NCBI RefSeq assembly: GCF_026213295.1
Contig: NC_079414.1
Coordinates: forward strand, 9,649,984-9,713,983
Source: Gadus chalcogrammus
Taxonomy: Eukaryota; Chordata; Actinopteri; Gadiformes; Gadidae
Direction of reading: 5' to 3'
DNA: 64,000 nucleotides
Shown here: one piece after another, positions 1 to 18,227 of the stretch
How the letters are laid out: every line of letters begins with the position of its first letter
Position numbering within the stretch: position 1 is the stretch's first letter
The notes under the pieces: model-generated
Databases searched by the model: none
What the model was told of the DNA's origin: nothing
What the model saw: only the letters and a program-made list of their open reading frames with translations
Position numbers and translations under genes: made by a program

Positions 1-136
1 TCTACTAGACTTTACTGTATTTCTACTAACTGAACTCTACGGAACTCAACTGTAGCTGCAATCACTCCAACATCCTTTACTGTTAGTGCTGTGGTCTCCT
101 ACTTCTCACTATAATCCCATGCCGTGTTCCAACCAG

Positions 137-6363
<6,227 letters not shown>

Positions 6364-7200
6364 CATCACTCGCTCGCCGCCACCAAGAGATAATAACCCT
6401 TTGATGTTTTATTTGTAGTTGTATTTTTATGGGCGGAGCTTAGCTTTGTTTTGTTTTAATTGGAGCTGGATATACCAGCCCGGACGTTCCCCTCCCTGGC
6501 CAATCTGGGCCTTGCAGACACGTCAGCTGACCAGGAGGAGATGTTGGCTGGAGCATGTGGCCTCTGATTGGCCGCTGTTTGTAGTAGGGGGCGAGGCTGG
6601 CTGTTTGGCTTTCCGCTTTGGTTGGTTTGTTATTTTGTGTTTTTTACCTTTTTCACATTTCGCTTCGGAAGGACATTTTTATTTTTTTGTTTTGGTTTTG
6701 CTGTAAGAAGGGGAGATCCCGTAGTGTGTACATTTAATTTTATTGCATTTTTACGTGTATAAAAATGGCTTCCTCTGAGCCAGTTTTATACTTTAAAAAG
6801 AAGGCAAAAGAAAGTTGCCTTTGTTTAATTTTTTTTCTCCTGTGGTTTAATTATCCAAAAAGCTAAGTTTACTTGTACATTAAAAAAAACAGAACTACAA
6901 GTAACTTGATTCTGTTAAGAATCCAATCTAGTCATTTCCTGAAGGTGTATATGAAAATGATATATAAAGAACTTTATATATACATATATATATAAACACA
7001 CATATATATATGAATAAATATAAAAAGCGGTGCTTCTAGGATTGTGTGTAGAATAAAGCCCACCCCACCCCCACCTGAATGGAGCTGCCTGGGATATTGT
7101 TCTTCACTGAGAAACATTCCACCATCTACTGTCATTTCCCCTCCTATTGTTTTCTTCTGACTATTTTAATAGAGGATAAATTAATAAAAAGCATTTTTTG
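6364..7200 (+). other. usp34: usp34 3'UTR with poly(A) signals
   Basis: AT-rich non-coding sequence directly after the stop. Candidate AATAAA signals are at 7013-7018, 7052-7057 and 7183-7188. Which one is used cannot be told from sequence. A TATATA-rich tract lies at about 6975-7010. Confidence 0.65.
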
Positions 7201-9749
7201 ATAAGAACGAGCTGAAATCTATTGTGGAACAAGTTTCCCTCGTTACTTTGGGGCCGGTCTACTCCGGGTCCTAAAGTCCCCCTGCTGGCTTCTCAGATGG
7301 AGTCGGTGTTTATGAATGAACACTGACAATGGTGTAAACATGAAGAATGTTCAACATTGAGTAACGAGCGGAGTTCAGGAAATACTGATCCATCAAGGAA
7401 GGAACCTGTTAATAAATTGTGATCAGTACTGATGTCTCTATTCCCTACTGTCTTCACATTATTTATTATACCATTTCAGTTTGGACAGTTGACAAGCTAA
7501 AAGCCAGACATATTATTCCCAGAAGACTCACCGTGACCCAACTTCATCAGAATTCGTATTGTTTGTGAAGGTGCACTCCCTCCAAGCCAAATGTGTTCTC
7601 GGGCCAGTGGGAATCATATTTTTGAATGGGCAGAAACTACGGTAGGTATCTGAATTTAAACTGAATAAGCACTTGGAATCAACCAAGACCTATACAAGCT
7701 ATGGGATCTTCTGCATGATGTTATAGACATATATACACGTATACACATGTGATGTGGGGCCGTGGGTCTCAGAAGTAGATTATTTAGTTTCTGGTTGATA
7801 TACTTCTATCTAAACAATGGTGACAATGAATCATGTGGCATCTAACCAACTAATGCCCTGTAGCCTATAATACAGTGGCATCTAAACATACCACCTTTGT
7901 ATGGCCAATAGGTTATAAAAAGGCCCCTAATTCTGCTAGTTTGATAGCAAGGGGGAATCTCACCAGGCGTGAGGGACCCTTCTATGGATGGAGTGACTAT
8001 ATACAAGAAGAGACTTTTACAACTTTACCATTCATATTTCAATTTCAAACTCAATTCAAATTGATTAAAAAAAAGTTCTTACCTTTTATCATACCTGCGA
8101 ATTTGACCCATAGGCTTACAAGTGGGATTTATTTGAAATAAAATAGATTTTATGTACGAATAAATAATAAATAAACATAGCTCTCCCTGTATATTGGTTC
8201 TTTATTTAAGTACATTTTTTTCCTCTTTTACAATTAAATTAACATCCGGAGTCCGGATATAATTCACACGCATTGATGCGGAAGGGAAAGGGGGGTTGGT
8301 TGTAGTCTTTTCGCCTAGTTCTCAAAAAAATCGATTTACAAAATGCCAATAAAAAGCAGTGCTCCAGACTAACTTTTTTCATAGGGGCACTGTGGCACCT
8401 AACGGAAGATTTTAGGGGCACAACCAGAAATTTTAGGGGCACACACCCTAAATCAACATGCCAATGTGATTTTCAATTTTTTTTCAATGTATTACTTATA
8501 CATATTTTGATAATAGATGCGGAAATTACAATGTTAGGACAACGGATGAAAATTAGCAATTAAGCTAACTCCGGCATATTTATATTGATGCTCTGGCTGA
8601 CATATTGATTAATGTGCACTGTCCTAATCAAATAAATAAATAATAATAATAATGTGCAGTTTCAAATTCAGTGTCAAATTTTATTGTGATTCTCATCTGT
8701 ACCAACTGTTTCCACGTGTGCGCGCATGCGTTCGGCGAGCACGGAAGCGACAGTTTCACGTGAGTGCGCCCGGTTGTCGTGCCGCTTGACAGGACGCTTT
8801 GCCTCCTCTCTGCCCGCTCGCCTCTCCATTGAGAATGCAGCAGGCGCAAGAAACGCCACCCGTGTGAAAAGCCCTTCATGGCACATGAATTCCTGACCGG
8901 GAATTTGGATGAAACGGATGAAAAATGATGTATTGTGTCGGACACGGGTGCGGGTCGATTCGGACGCCTGAACAGCTTGGGTCGGACGCGGGTTTTGAGA
9001 TTGAGAGCGAGACTTCTCCGGTGCTGGATATGTTATTCAGGAGCGGAGGAGTCCACTGAAACAGTGGATGATGTGCTTTTTTTGCACAACAATCTCAAGC
9101 ACCTGGCCAAATACCACATAATGTAAATCCCCGGTATTTCAACTAATGTGTCTAATTTTCCTTCAGGTGCTGGTCGGGCGTCGATATGAATTTATAGCGG
9201 TTCTGGTCGGGTGCGGAATGTAATACGCACTACTGTGGGAACAACTATCGACGATCGCTAGGGGTTGCAATCGGACGATACAATCTTGTAGACGATCGCC
9301 CAACCCTAGAACGCACGGTAAGACCTACCCTCATAGGTGCAGTACACCCAGGCATCCAGCAGGTGTTACCTTTAAGACCTCCCTTCGCTGGTGCAGCCCA
9401 TCATGGAACTGGCACCTATTTTTAAGAATGAATTCAAGAGTCATCTGATCATGTATGAGCAGTGGTGGAAAGTATTCAGCACAGGAAATGAAGCGCCATA
9501 GGAGATGCAGCAAATCAGCGAGCGCATCGCCCTCTTGAGAATGAATCAATGATTGAGACACCGTACTTTGTCCCACTATTGTGCAGCTACCGGTTAAGAT
9601 TGGGGTCTTTTGTTGACAGTGCTGTACAACTCTGGGGTTTGTCCTGTCTTTGTCGTTGCACGGTCCCTGAAAACAATACAAAGCAATATGATCTTCTGTC
9701 AACCTGTAGAGCAGATCATCTGGGTTGATGATGTCCTGAAACGTGGAGT
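7201..9749. other. Intergenic stretch without a convincing gene
   Basis: Mostly AT-rich. Around 8360-8460 is a repeat with 'TTTTAGGGGCAC' units that recurs in altered form near 19625-19700. Near 8935-9230 is a GC-richer repeat with GTCGGACGCGGGT-like pieces. A short frame ending in DDVLFLHNNL (about 9068-9120) might be the tail of a hAT transposase, but this is weak. The sequence below 9750 could be the 3'UTR of the - strand exon at 9750-9992. Confidence 0.5.
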
Positions 9750-9992
9750 TTATTTTCTAATAGATGCTGACTCAGGAACATTGTTGGGACTTGGAAAGTT
9801 GACCAATGAGTAAAGGACCTCTTCTGTCTGGTCTGATTGGACACAGGAGCCAGCCAAACAGGGAGGCAATTCCTGGTACTCTGAGCGAGAGATGTGGATG
9901 TTGGCATACTGAAGGTCATCCTGCTGTTCTATTGGTTCTCGCTGTGCCCAGCGATTGGTCAATACTGAGATGCTACCATACTCAGGAAGTGG
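9750..9992 (-). pseudogene. Orphan last exon: ITIM-bearing tail of a CD22/Siglec-like receptor
   Basis: On the - strand a pyrimidine-rich acceptor (TTTACTCCCCTTCAG) precedes an open frame of 80 codons to a natural TAA. It encodes a cytoplasmic-tail-like peptide with three inhibitory motifs of the (I/V/L/S)xYxx(L/I/V) type: LQYANI, SEYQEL and VLYSLV. Teleost CD22/Siglec-like immunoglobulin receptors end in tails of this style, where SHP phosphatases bind the phosphorylated tyrosines. No Ig-domain or transmembrane exon is visible upstream, where a GC-rich inverted-repeat element and a LINE fragment sit instead. It is therefore either a broken remnant or the last exon of a gene with a very long intron. 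Family assignment is inferred from motif spacing. Confidence 0.42.
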
Positions 9993-10149
9993 CTGAAGGG
10001 GAGTAAAGACAGAAGAGTACTGACCTTCCGGACAGGTCATGAAGGTCATGTGTTTGTGGTTGATTCACAGACCCTTGGTGGTGACTACTAGTGCTCCCAC
10101 CATTTCAAGGCCTGCTCCCGCCACATGCAATACCGTAGGCTTACGGCCT

Positions 10150-10749
10150 GATTCCACCGGACGCGTTACGGCAACGTTACGGCAGCGGCACGTCTTGGCC
10201 GCGGTCACTCTATGAGACCATTTCCACCGGGCGCGGCTGTGGAACGTCTCAGCAGTGTCCCAGGAGCGGCGTGCCGCGCCGCAGCGCTATCATTCCGTAG
10301 CATTCCTATTTTTGCCGCGAGCCGCTGCTGAACCGCGTCAATTTCAACAGAGCAGATCGATCAGGGCAGGAAGTTAAAAAGTAAAAGCCATAGAGCATTC
10401 CGCTCAATTTTCAAAATAAAACACAATAAATAAAACACCAACATTATTACGTCATGACCGGTGGCACCAGGTCAGCAGTCAATCAATCAAAGGGTCTCAA
10501 ATCATCCTTTTTATAAGAACAATGTCAGAAAGGACAAAGCCTGGCATTTAATTGCAGTAGTTTTGGGAGTGGAAGGTGAGTACATTAGGTTTAGGATTAT
10601 CGCGGGATCTCGTGATCTCGCGTGAATACGGCTGGCTCGCAAGGCAGCGTTGCGCTGCCGTAACGCGCCCGGTGGAAATGCAAGCAGGGCAAAGTCGCGG
10701 CCAAGACGTGCCGCAGCCGTAACGTTGCCGTAACGCGTCCGGTGGAATC
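10150..10749. mobile_element. GC-rich inverted-repeat element (about 54-bp terminal repeats)
   Basis: Left arm 10150-10203 and right arm 10696-10749 are near-perfect reverse complements (GATTCCACCGGACGCGTTAC and on to GGCCGCG). A second, shorter inverted pair just inside (CATTTCCACCGGGCGCG near 10221; CGCGCCCGGTGGAAATG near 10664) makes the ends nested repeats. The centre is AT-rich. No coding capacity, and no clear target duplication. Overlapping open frames come from the GC-rich arms. Confidence 0.8.
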
Positions 10750-10962
10750 CCCGGGTTAGCCAACCCGCCAACCGCACATATGGCCAAATAGTTCCACAAC
10801 TCAACCTGACCGGTGGGCATAAGGCCCGCGGCCTGCCACGAAACCACATATCCTATAAAAATCCTGCACAGTGGAATCATCCCATAGTGATCACTTTACA
10901 GTGATCATGGATCATTTAAAGGGCAGTTAAAAGAATTAGGTTTGACCTAAAGAAGAGCTGGA

Positions 10963-12560
10963 ACCGTCACCTTATCGTGGTGGAGAGGTTTGCATGTCCC
11001 TGTTAACCTGAGGGCTGTGTTGTCTGGAGCCTTGTGCTCCTGGTAGGGTCTCTCATGGCAGAGTGGTCTCAGGTGAGGGGCCAGACTAAGAATGGTTCAA
11101 AAACTCCAATGAACAACTAAAGAAGAGGAGATGTGACCCGGCCCGGAGGAAGCCCGGGGCCCCCGTCTGGAGCCAGGCCCAGACGGAAGGCTCGATGGCG
11201 AGCGCCTGGTGGCTGGGTTTGCCACGGAGCCCGGTCGGGCACAGCCCGAACAAACTACGTGGCACCCCCCCTCTCTTCATCCCATGGGCCCACCACCTGT
11301 GGGAAGACCCGTTGGGGTCGGGTGCGCAGCCACATGGGTGGCAGCGAAGGTCAGGGGTCTCGACGGACCAGACCCGGGCGGCAGAAGCTCTGGACGTGGA
11401 ACGTCACCTCGCTGTGGGGAAAGGAACCGGAGCTTGTGAGGGAGGTGGAGCGCTATCAGTTAGATCTGGTCGGGCTTACCTCCATGCACAGTCTCAGCTC
11501 TGGTACAGTACTCCTGGATAGGGGTTGGACTATATTCTTCTCCGGAGTTGCCGAGGGCGTGTAGGCGCCGGGCGGGTGTGGGGATACTCATAAATCCCCG
11601 GCTGAGCGCCGCGGTGTTGGAGTTTACCCTGGTAGACAAGAGGGTCGCCTCCCTGCGCCTAAGGGTTGTAGGGGAGAAAACTCTGACTGTTTGTGCGTAT
11701 GCACCAAACAGCAGTTCAGAGTACTCGGCCTTCTTGGAGACCCTGAATGGAGTCCTGTATGGGGCTCCAGTAGGGGACTCCGTAGTTCTGCTGGGAGACT
11801 TCAACGCCCACGTGGGCAACGATGGAGACACCTGGAGAGGCGTGGTGGGGAGGAACGGCCTCCCTGATCTAAACCCGAGCGGTCGTTTGTTATTGGACTT
11901 CTGTGCTAGTCATGGATTATCCATAACGAACACCATGTTCGAACATAAGGCTGCTCATAAGTGTACCTGGTACCGAAGATCGATGATCGATTTCGTGATC
12001 GTGTCATCTGATCTGAGGCCGCATGTTTTGGACACTCGGGTTAAGAGAGGGGTGGAACTGTCAACCGACGGCGAGTTGGATCAGGGAATGGGGGAAATTT
12101 CCGGATAGACCTGGTAAGCCCAAACGAGTAGTGCGGGTGAATTGGGAACGTCCGGAGGAGGCCCCCGTCCTAGGTATCTTCAACTCACACCTCCGGAGTT
12201 TTTCTGGCATTCCTGTGGAGGTTGGGGGCATTGAGCCGGATTGGGCGGTGTTCAAGGCCTCCATTGCTGAAGCTGCGGCGGCTAGCTGTGTCCTCAGGGT
12301 CTTAGGCTCCTCAAGGGGCGGTAACCCTCGGACACCGTGGTGGACACCGGTGGTCAGGGAAGCCGTACGATTGAAGAAGGAGGCCTTCCGGGATATGATA
12401 TCCTGGAGGACTCCTGACTCGGCTGCAGGGTACCGACAGTCTCGAAGGGCTGCAGCTGCTGCCGTGTCGGAGGCTAAGCAGCGGGTGTGGGAGAAGTTCG
12501 GAGAGGCCGTGGAGAAGGACTTTCGGTCGGCACCAAAGTGTTTCTGGAAGACACTGGAAT
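10963..12560 (+). mobile_element. RTE/Rex3-type LINE, 5' half with decayed endonuclease
   Basis: Begins with a 5' leader (CACCTTATCGTGGTGGAGAG) and codes for an apurinic-type endonuclease: [48 protein letters not shown] and [20 protein letters not shown]. The frame is broken near 11563 (one-base shift and stop) and again near 12065-12110. The sequence stops before the reverse transcriptase, at about 12560. The 3' part of the same family occurs at 32904-33882. Clade assignment is from recalled fish RTE/Rex3-like proteins. Confidence 0.8.
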
Positions 12561-12565
12561 TTTGA

Positions 12566-13825
12566 CGAATTTTGTTTTCTCTGTTTAACAGAGAAAACAG
12601 AGATTCTATACACGTGCAGCTGTGAACTCATTTATTGTAATTTATTGTATGATGTGTAATTTGAGGATTATGGTAAGACCTATCTTTTAGCGTTCAACAC
12701 AAATTACTCTTAAAAGCAGTGCCAACATTAAAATATTTTTTAACCATACAGCAATAATCAGCAACAGGCTGATTATCATTCAGGGGCCACTCAATGACAT
12801 GCAGAAGCGTCATCACCACGCCCACTTAAGTGGTGTGAGAAATACAGACTTTCTACTCCTCATTCACATCTAAGGTCATTTACATTTCCTACAGAGAAAA
12901 TACTACCTCAGGGGTAGTTTTATTCAGGAGATTTTCAGGGAGAAAATGTCAGGATATGTTGTTCACACATACGGCCCATCGGGAGAATATCAGGACTTGC
13001 ATGTGTGTCTGAAAGCAGCTAGTGTGTGAGCATTTTATTACGTTATAAAGTCATAAATTAGTACATTTATGGTAACAGGGGTAATTGTTCAATGGAAAGT
13101 GTAGTATACTATCATGCAAATTAATTATTAAATTGCTTTTACTGTTATTCAGGGCTGAAAAGTGCATTGACATTTAAAATGCATGGCAACTACTTTTGGT
13201 TAATTGAAAATAATAATCATCATTGAGATTAAACATCTCTTCCAGTGTCCTGGCCAAGACAGGCAGCATTCAGCGCGCGCGCGTGTGTTTGTGTGTGTGT
13301 GTGTGTGTGTCTGAGCTGCAGGCTGCTTGCACATAGGCACTGACCAACTTGAGTAACTGGTGCGACAGGCCTGCTTTTATATTGTAGTAAGATATACTTT
13401 AAAACAAAGGTAATTCATAAAATACTATTTTTTGCATATTCTCATTATATTGACTAGCATATCTCCACAGTTAACGTGCTTATTATGACGCACCTGATTG
13501 AAACGGCTCTCATATTCCATGTGGCGCAGACAGAGCCGACAAACATAGCAGAGGTAATGTTTGTAGTTATTGACTGAGATTAGAACATTTTATGAATACG
13601 TTTGTTCTAGAACATTTCATAAATAGCCTAAGTTTGTTTGAAACTCTGCTAGTTCGGCATTGCGGAAGCTAGGCTGTAATATAATGCAGTAAAAGAGAAG
13701 CCGTAATAAATGTACGCATATGAAGTTCAAACAAACTTGATTATTTCTTAAAAAACAGAACATGCATTGTTATGTGGCCAGTAAATAATGGATTGTCATG
13801 CATTGTTATGTGGCCAGTAAATAAT
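12566..13825. other. Non-coding stretch
   Basis: No gene seen. It contains a 13-bp-arm perfect palindrome at 12573-12599 with a single-base centre, a CG/GT microsatellite at about 13275-13310, and a 29-bp direct duplication (CATGCATTGTTATGTGGCCA and on) at about 13761-13790 and 13798-13826. Confidence 0.6.
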
Positions 13826-14400
13826 CAGTGGTGGGTAGTAACTAGAGCTGTCAAGCGATTCAAATATTTAATCGTGATTAATCGCATTAATGTCATAGTT
13901 AACTCACGATTAATCGCAAATTATTTTTCTATGCTAAATATCCCTTGATTCTTTTGTCCCATAATTCTTCTCATTTTAATTCTCTTATCAACATGGTGAA
14001 GTGCATCGGCTTGCCTTGTGCAAATGATTTTTTATTGATGACAACATTGGCATACACTGATCAAAACAGGACGATACAAAAAAAGAGCCTATAGTGCAAT
14101 TAAACGACTACAAATGTAATTTGAACATAGCAGTCAGGTTACTGCTTCTTTGTTTTGAGCCAAAGAAAAAAAAATTGGTTTGCGTTAACGCCGTTAATAA
14201 CGCGTTTAACTGACAGCTCTAGTAGTAACGCATTACAAGTAACGCAAATGAGTAAAAAAGTACATTTTTCGGGTGACGAGTACTTTTCACGTTCCTTTTT
14301 TAAGTCTGTAATTTTACTCTTACTCGAGTAAATATTTGATTTAGAATTCTACTCTTTACTCAATTACATTTTCCATTGTGCTTTCATTAAAATTAGTATT
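13826..14400. repeat. CAGTGGTGGGTAGTAAC repeat interrupted by a MITE
   Basis: A repeat beginning CAGTGGTGGGTAGTAAC is split at 13842 and resumes at 14222 with GTAGTAACGCATTACAAGTA. The right limit is uncertain. This end sequence is typical of a non-autonomous fish hAT-like repeat (from memory). Confidence 0.6.
13843..14221. mobile_element. Non-autonomous hAT-like MITE with perfect 8-bp target duplication
   Basis: Terminal inverted repeats TAGAGCTGTCA (13843-13853) and TGACAGCTCTA (14211-14221). It is flanked on both sides by GTAGTAAC (13835-13842 and 14222-14229). Length 379 bp, no open frame. An 8-bp duplication is the hAT hallmark. Related pieces lie at 15897-15975 and 17865-18215. Confidence 0.9.
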
Positions 14401-15896
14401 TTGATAAAAACATTATCTTCGTTGACTGTAATACAAGCGTACACGTTAGCTACGCGCTTTCCCTAGGTTGCAACGTGAGTCGACCGTTACGTTGGGACTG
14501 AGGACTAGAAACGCATGGATGCAGACGCGCAGGAAGATATTTTAGCCAGGGGGTGCGGAGTTACGGTCCACGTAGGCTATAGTTTATATAATTCTAAAGA
14601 AACTATGTTACACTGTATTCTGCAGACCACTCACAAACTTGTTTGTCATTGTCGTGTCTGGCTCTGTGAGTGTGCGTGCATGCTATGTGCGTAGGCTGGA
14701 TAGATCTGATTGCCCAATCAGCCAACCAAGTCAGTCTCGTTTGTGTTTAATTGGTTGTGTTCCTACAAAGCTCTTGCCTTTTGTCACATGCACAGAGCTT
14801 AATGCAAATTTGTTTGATATTAAATTACATTTTTTGTTGTACATATTGCTTTTGTTGCACAACTTGGAGAGAAATGTTTTAGGAGTGCATCTCTTTCTCT
14901 CCCTCACTCACTCACGCATTTTAACCAGCCGTGTGCCGTCCATATGGGCAGGTGGGGCGGCGAACTCCCTGAGAAAGCATTCTCCCAAAAAAAATAGTTC
15001 CTCAGTAAATCATTGCTCCAAGTTTATTTTTAATAATGTGATTGTCACATTAACTATCTATAGTTTCTGTAGGCTTTCCGACTATTTTTGGTCTGTTGAT
15101 ATCAAATTGATGGTGGCGATTCTAGTTGAGTTTAACGTGTCATGCAATGTGGGGCGGCGGAGCTCAACTACCGCGTCCCTCCGTATGTTTCTCGCATAAC
15201 CCTGCAGGCTGCAATAAGAATTGCAATCAGCTCTATAAGACGATATGGTCGTAAAGTAGTCTGCCCCATGGTCATATTCTAGGACTGTTGTTGTTTAAAA
15301 TCGAATTACTCCGCCTGTATCTTTCGGCATTGAAGACTATTTATTTATTTATTTATTTATTTCAGCAGGTATTCAAATTGCATACCTGATTTCATACCTG
15401 ATTTAAACGGCTGTTATTTAGAAATATCTGATTTCAAAAGTGTTGTTATTAAGAGATTTGCACACATCGTCGGGCCAAGTTCCAAATCGAAGGTCTGCTT
15501 GATTGATGACTTGTATTTCTACTTTTCATGTATTTGCAATGCACTCGCTAAGCCTGTTCAAATAAAATATGGAAGAAATAACTACCCTATAAGGGACATC
15601 ATATGACGAGTGTTGCGGGTGGCACTTCAAAAGCATGCAGTAACATTAGGCTATTAGTTTATTTCTTACTCACAATTAGTTTAGTTAACATGTTTTAATA
15701 TAGCTCAAAATATATATGTAAAAAATATACATAAATTGTGGGTGTGGCCATACGCCAGTAGTTTCTGCCACACCGAGATTTGGGTATTAAGTTGAAAAAA
15801 GTTAATTAAAAAAAATAATAATAATTAAAAAAAAAATGCTTAAATGGCTTTGCCCACATCAGTGTAGGAAACAAGACCAAGACCTCAGATGTTAAA
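14401..15896. other. Non-coding stretch; one long unexplained frame
   Basis: A 561-base open frame lies at 14639-15199 (+), but it begins with TTG, shows no recognisable domain and has no splice context, so it is not called a gene. A (TTTA)n microsatellite lies at about 15340-15362. AT-rich elsewhere. Confidence 0.5.
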
Positions 15897-15975
15897 AGTA
15901 GTGCTGTCAAGCGAATAAAATATTTAATCGCGATTAATGTCATTGTTAACTGACGATAATTTTTTTTCTATGCTT
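15897..15975. mobile_element. Fragment of the TAGAGCTGTCA MITE family
   Basis: GTGCTGTCAAGCGAATAAAA and the following ATTTAATCGCGATTAATGTC match the left end of the 13843-14221 element, which breaks off at TTTTCTATGC. Confidence 0.7.
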
Positions 15976-15983
15976 TTTTCTAT

Positions 15984-16322
15984 GAGGGTACCAGAAAGAT
16001 AGCTCCTGTCCATCAAGAGCCTCTCTCTCCAACTAAACCACATCCATTTAAACTGCTAGACAGACCAACCCCAAATTGGTACATTGGTACCATTACACCA
16101 AGCACAGACGGGGGTGTTTACATATCAATCAACAAATATGCATCAAACAGAGTTGAAAAGGTACCTATAACAAATATCACTACATCAGGCCCAACAGTTC
16201 AAATGCATGCATGGACACATGCAACTAACAAAGTACATGTTCAAATAAAGATAATTGATTTAGCGGAGAGGCAACTGCGTCATTCGTGCACGCACAAACA
16301 CCTTATAGTTGTCCCCGGATAG
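15984..16322 (+). other. Unrecognised 112-codon open frame without a start
   Basis: From GAG at 15984 to TAG at 16320-16322 the frame is open with balanced composition. It includes HPFKLLDRPTPNWYIGTITP, then STDGGVYISINKY, and HAWTHATNKVHVQ. It abuts the truncated MITE fragment on the left. There is no Met start and no obvious acceptor. It looks like a coding remnant rather than chance in AT-rich DNA, but I cannot assign a family: a transposon, a viral insertion and a host exon are all possible. Confidence 0.35.
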
Positions 16323-17089
16323 GAGCGCTGTGTTTGGCTCTGTAGCACGTAGACTAGACTTATTTAGCAATGTTACTATAGGGATTATAATTACTTAGGT
16401 ATGGAGAGAAGGAAAGAAGAGGGGAGGAGACAAGGAAAGGATTGAGACAACAAGTTGAGGAGATCAAACAAATAAAGAGAAGTCGAGGAGATTACTATGT
16501 TAAGCTCAATATTTAATGTGACAATCTTGGGAAATTTTGAAATTAACTGGCACAGGTGGAAACATACTATGTAGCGCTGACCTGCCGTATTCACTCACTG
16601 CTATGAGATAGGATAAAATAATAAAGTAACGTTTATGAACCTTTCCTTTGAATACCCCAGGGGAATACATGAACGGCTCGACGTTTTTCGATTGTTAGAG
16701 ATTTTCACCTCTTGAAATTGATTTATTTTCATTGTGAAAGAAACAACACATGGAAGCAATAGAGTGGCGAAGTCACACCACTTCCGGTAGAGCCCATGGG
16801 ACCTATGAGATCGAAAAATATGATTGGGTTCCAATGGAGAGAAAGTCATTATCTTCTGGTCTCAGTCTTTATATGCCCCGGATTAAACATATGTTGTTTG
16901 TGGATTTAAATGATAATTTAAATTGGAACCCCTGTCAAGGGCGCAATTTAATGTTGAGTCTGTAGTGCCGAAGGAAAAGGAGGACGGAGGCAACGTAATA
17001 ATAACTGTTTTAATCAAAAACCACAGTAGACCAATCACTCCCAGTGCATGGCTAGAACCACTCGTGCAACAGCATAAACAGTCCCCCTA
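16323..17089. other. Non-coding stretch
   Basis: No gene or clear repeat boundary seen. A purine-rich segment lies at about 16401-16450. Confidence 0.5.
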
Positions 17090-17785
17090 GACCCCGTGTC
17101 TCATAGCCAGTTCCCACCCACTCGATCACTCGGAGTAAGAGGGGAACACAAACCCATAATGTGGTCACCAAATTTGCCTTATTTCACCTCAAAAACATTT
17201 CCAGACTCCGCCCTTCACTCTCTGAAACCCTCATCCTTCATCACCAACCGCCTGGACTATTGCAATGGAGTCCTGTCCGAGGTTCCAAGCAAAACCCTCA
17301 AAAGGCTCTAGTAATCCTCTGCTGCTGAGTACTCACCCGCACCAGGCCCTGACAGCACATCACCCTCATCCACTTTCTCTGGCTCCCCATCAAATCCTGC
17401 CTCAACTATAAAACCCCTCTCCTCACCTACAAATCCCTCCATGCCCTCAACCAGCACTACCTCACGACCTCCTTCACCCCTACCTACGCCCCGTCCAGGA
17501 AGTAGCGGTGCTCGGATGCAGGCCTGCTCTGCCCCCCACACCAGGCTCTGAACCTATGGCAACCTAGCCTTCAGTGTGGCAGCCCCCACCCTCTGGAACG
17601 CTCTCCCCTCCCCGACATCCGAAATGCCTCATCCCTGGCCACCTCTAAAACTCTTCTCAAACTCACCTCTTCAACAATGCCTACTGCCTGTGACCCCCCT
17701 CTTGTTTGTTTGCTCGTCTCTCTCATATTTTTGATGACCTCAGCCCACATTGTAAAGCGTCCTCGAGTTTTAGTGTTATAAAACA
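17090..17785 (+). mobile_element. L2-type LINE, 3' end
   Basis: Degenerate frames read NRLDYCNGVLSEVPSKTLKR, then after stops and shifts LTYKSLHALNQHYL, and RNASSLATSKTLLKLTSS. These are the C-terminal reverse-transcriptase blocks typical of fish L2 elements. It ends in the L2-like tail ATTGTAAAGCGTCCTCGAGT. 5'-truncated and inactive. Confidence 0.75.
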
Positions 17786-17864
17786 GCAATGAGAACGTAC
17801 AACAGTGTGTATGGCAAGCATTATTATAAGCGTGACTTATTATTTATATATATATATATATATT

Positions 17865-18215
17865 AGAGCTGTCAGTTAAACGCTTTATCAACGGCGTTAA
17901 CGCAAACCAAATTTAACGGCGTTAACAAATTTATCGCGCGATTAACGCAATTATTTTATTAAAAAAAAAAAAAAAAGATTTATTTTTTTTTCTTTGGCTC
18001 AAAACAAAGAAGCAGTAGCCTGACTGCTATTTTCAAATGACATTTGTTCAAAGCAGTCGTTTAATTGCACTATAGGCTCTTTTTTTGTATCGTCCTGTTT
18101 TGATCAGTATATGGCAATGTTGTTATCAATAAATCATTTGCACAAGGCAAGCCAATGCAATTCACCATGTTGATAAGAGAATTAAAATGAGAAGAATAAT
18201 GGGACAAAATATATA
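17865..18215. mobile_element. TAGAGCTGTCA MITE, second copy (inverted, truncated)
   Basis: Starts TAGAGCTGTCAGTTAAACGC, and the interior matches 13843-14221 in reverse orientation (for example CACTATAGGCTCTTTTTTTG). The far end runs into an (AT)n tract at about 18210-18230. Confidence 0.8.
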
Positions 18216-18227
18216 TATATATATATA

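Noticed and set aside
9331..9702. 124-codon - strand frame downstream of the ITIM exon
   Set aside because: It lies after the natural stop at 9750 in another frame and has no recognised domain. It is more likely 3'UTR or downstream DNA.
11086..11564. Several overlapping frames in the LINE leader
   Set aside because: GC-rich leader of the RTE-type LINE. Only the endonuclease frame has family similarity.
14639..15199. 186-codon + strand frame
   Set aside because: Begins at TTG, has no recognised domain, no splice context and no conserved partner in the window.
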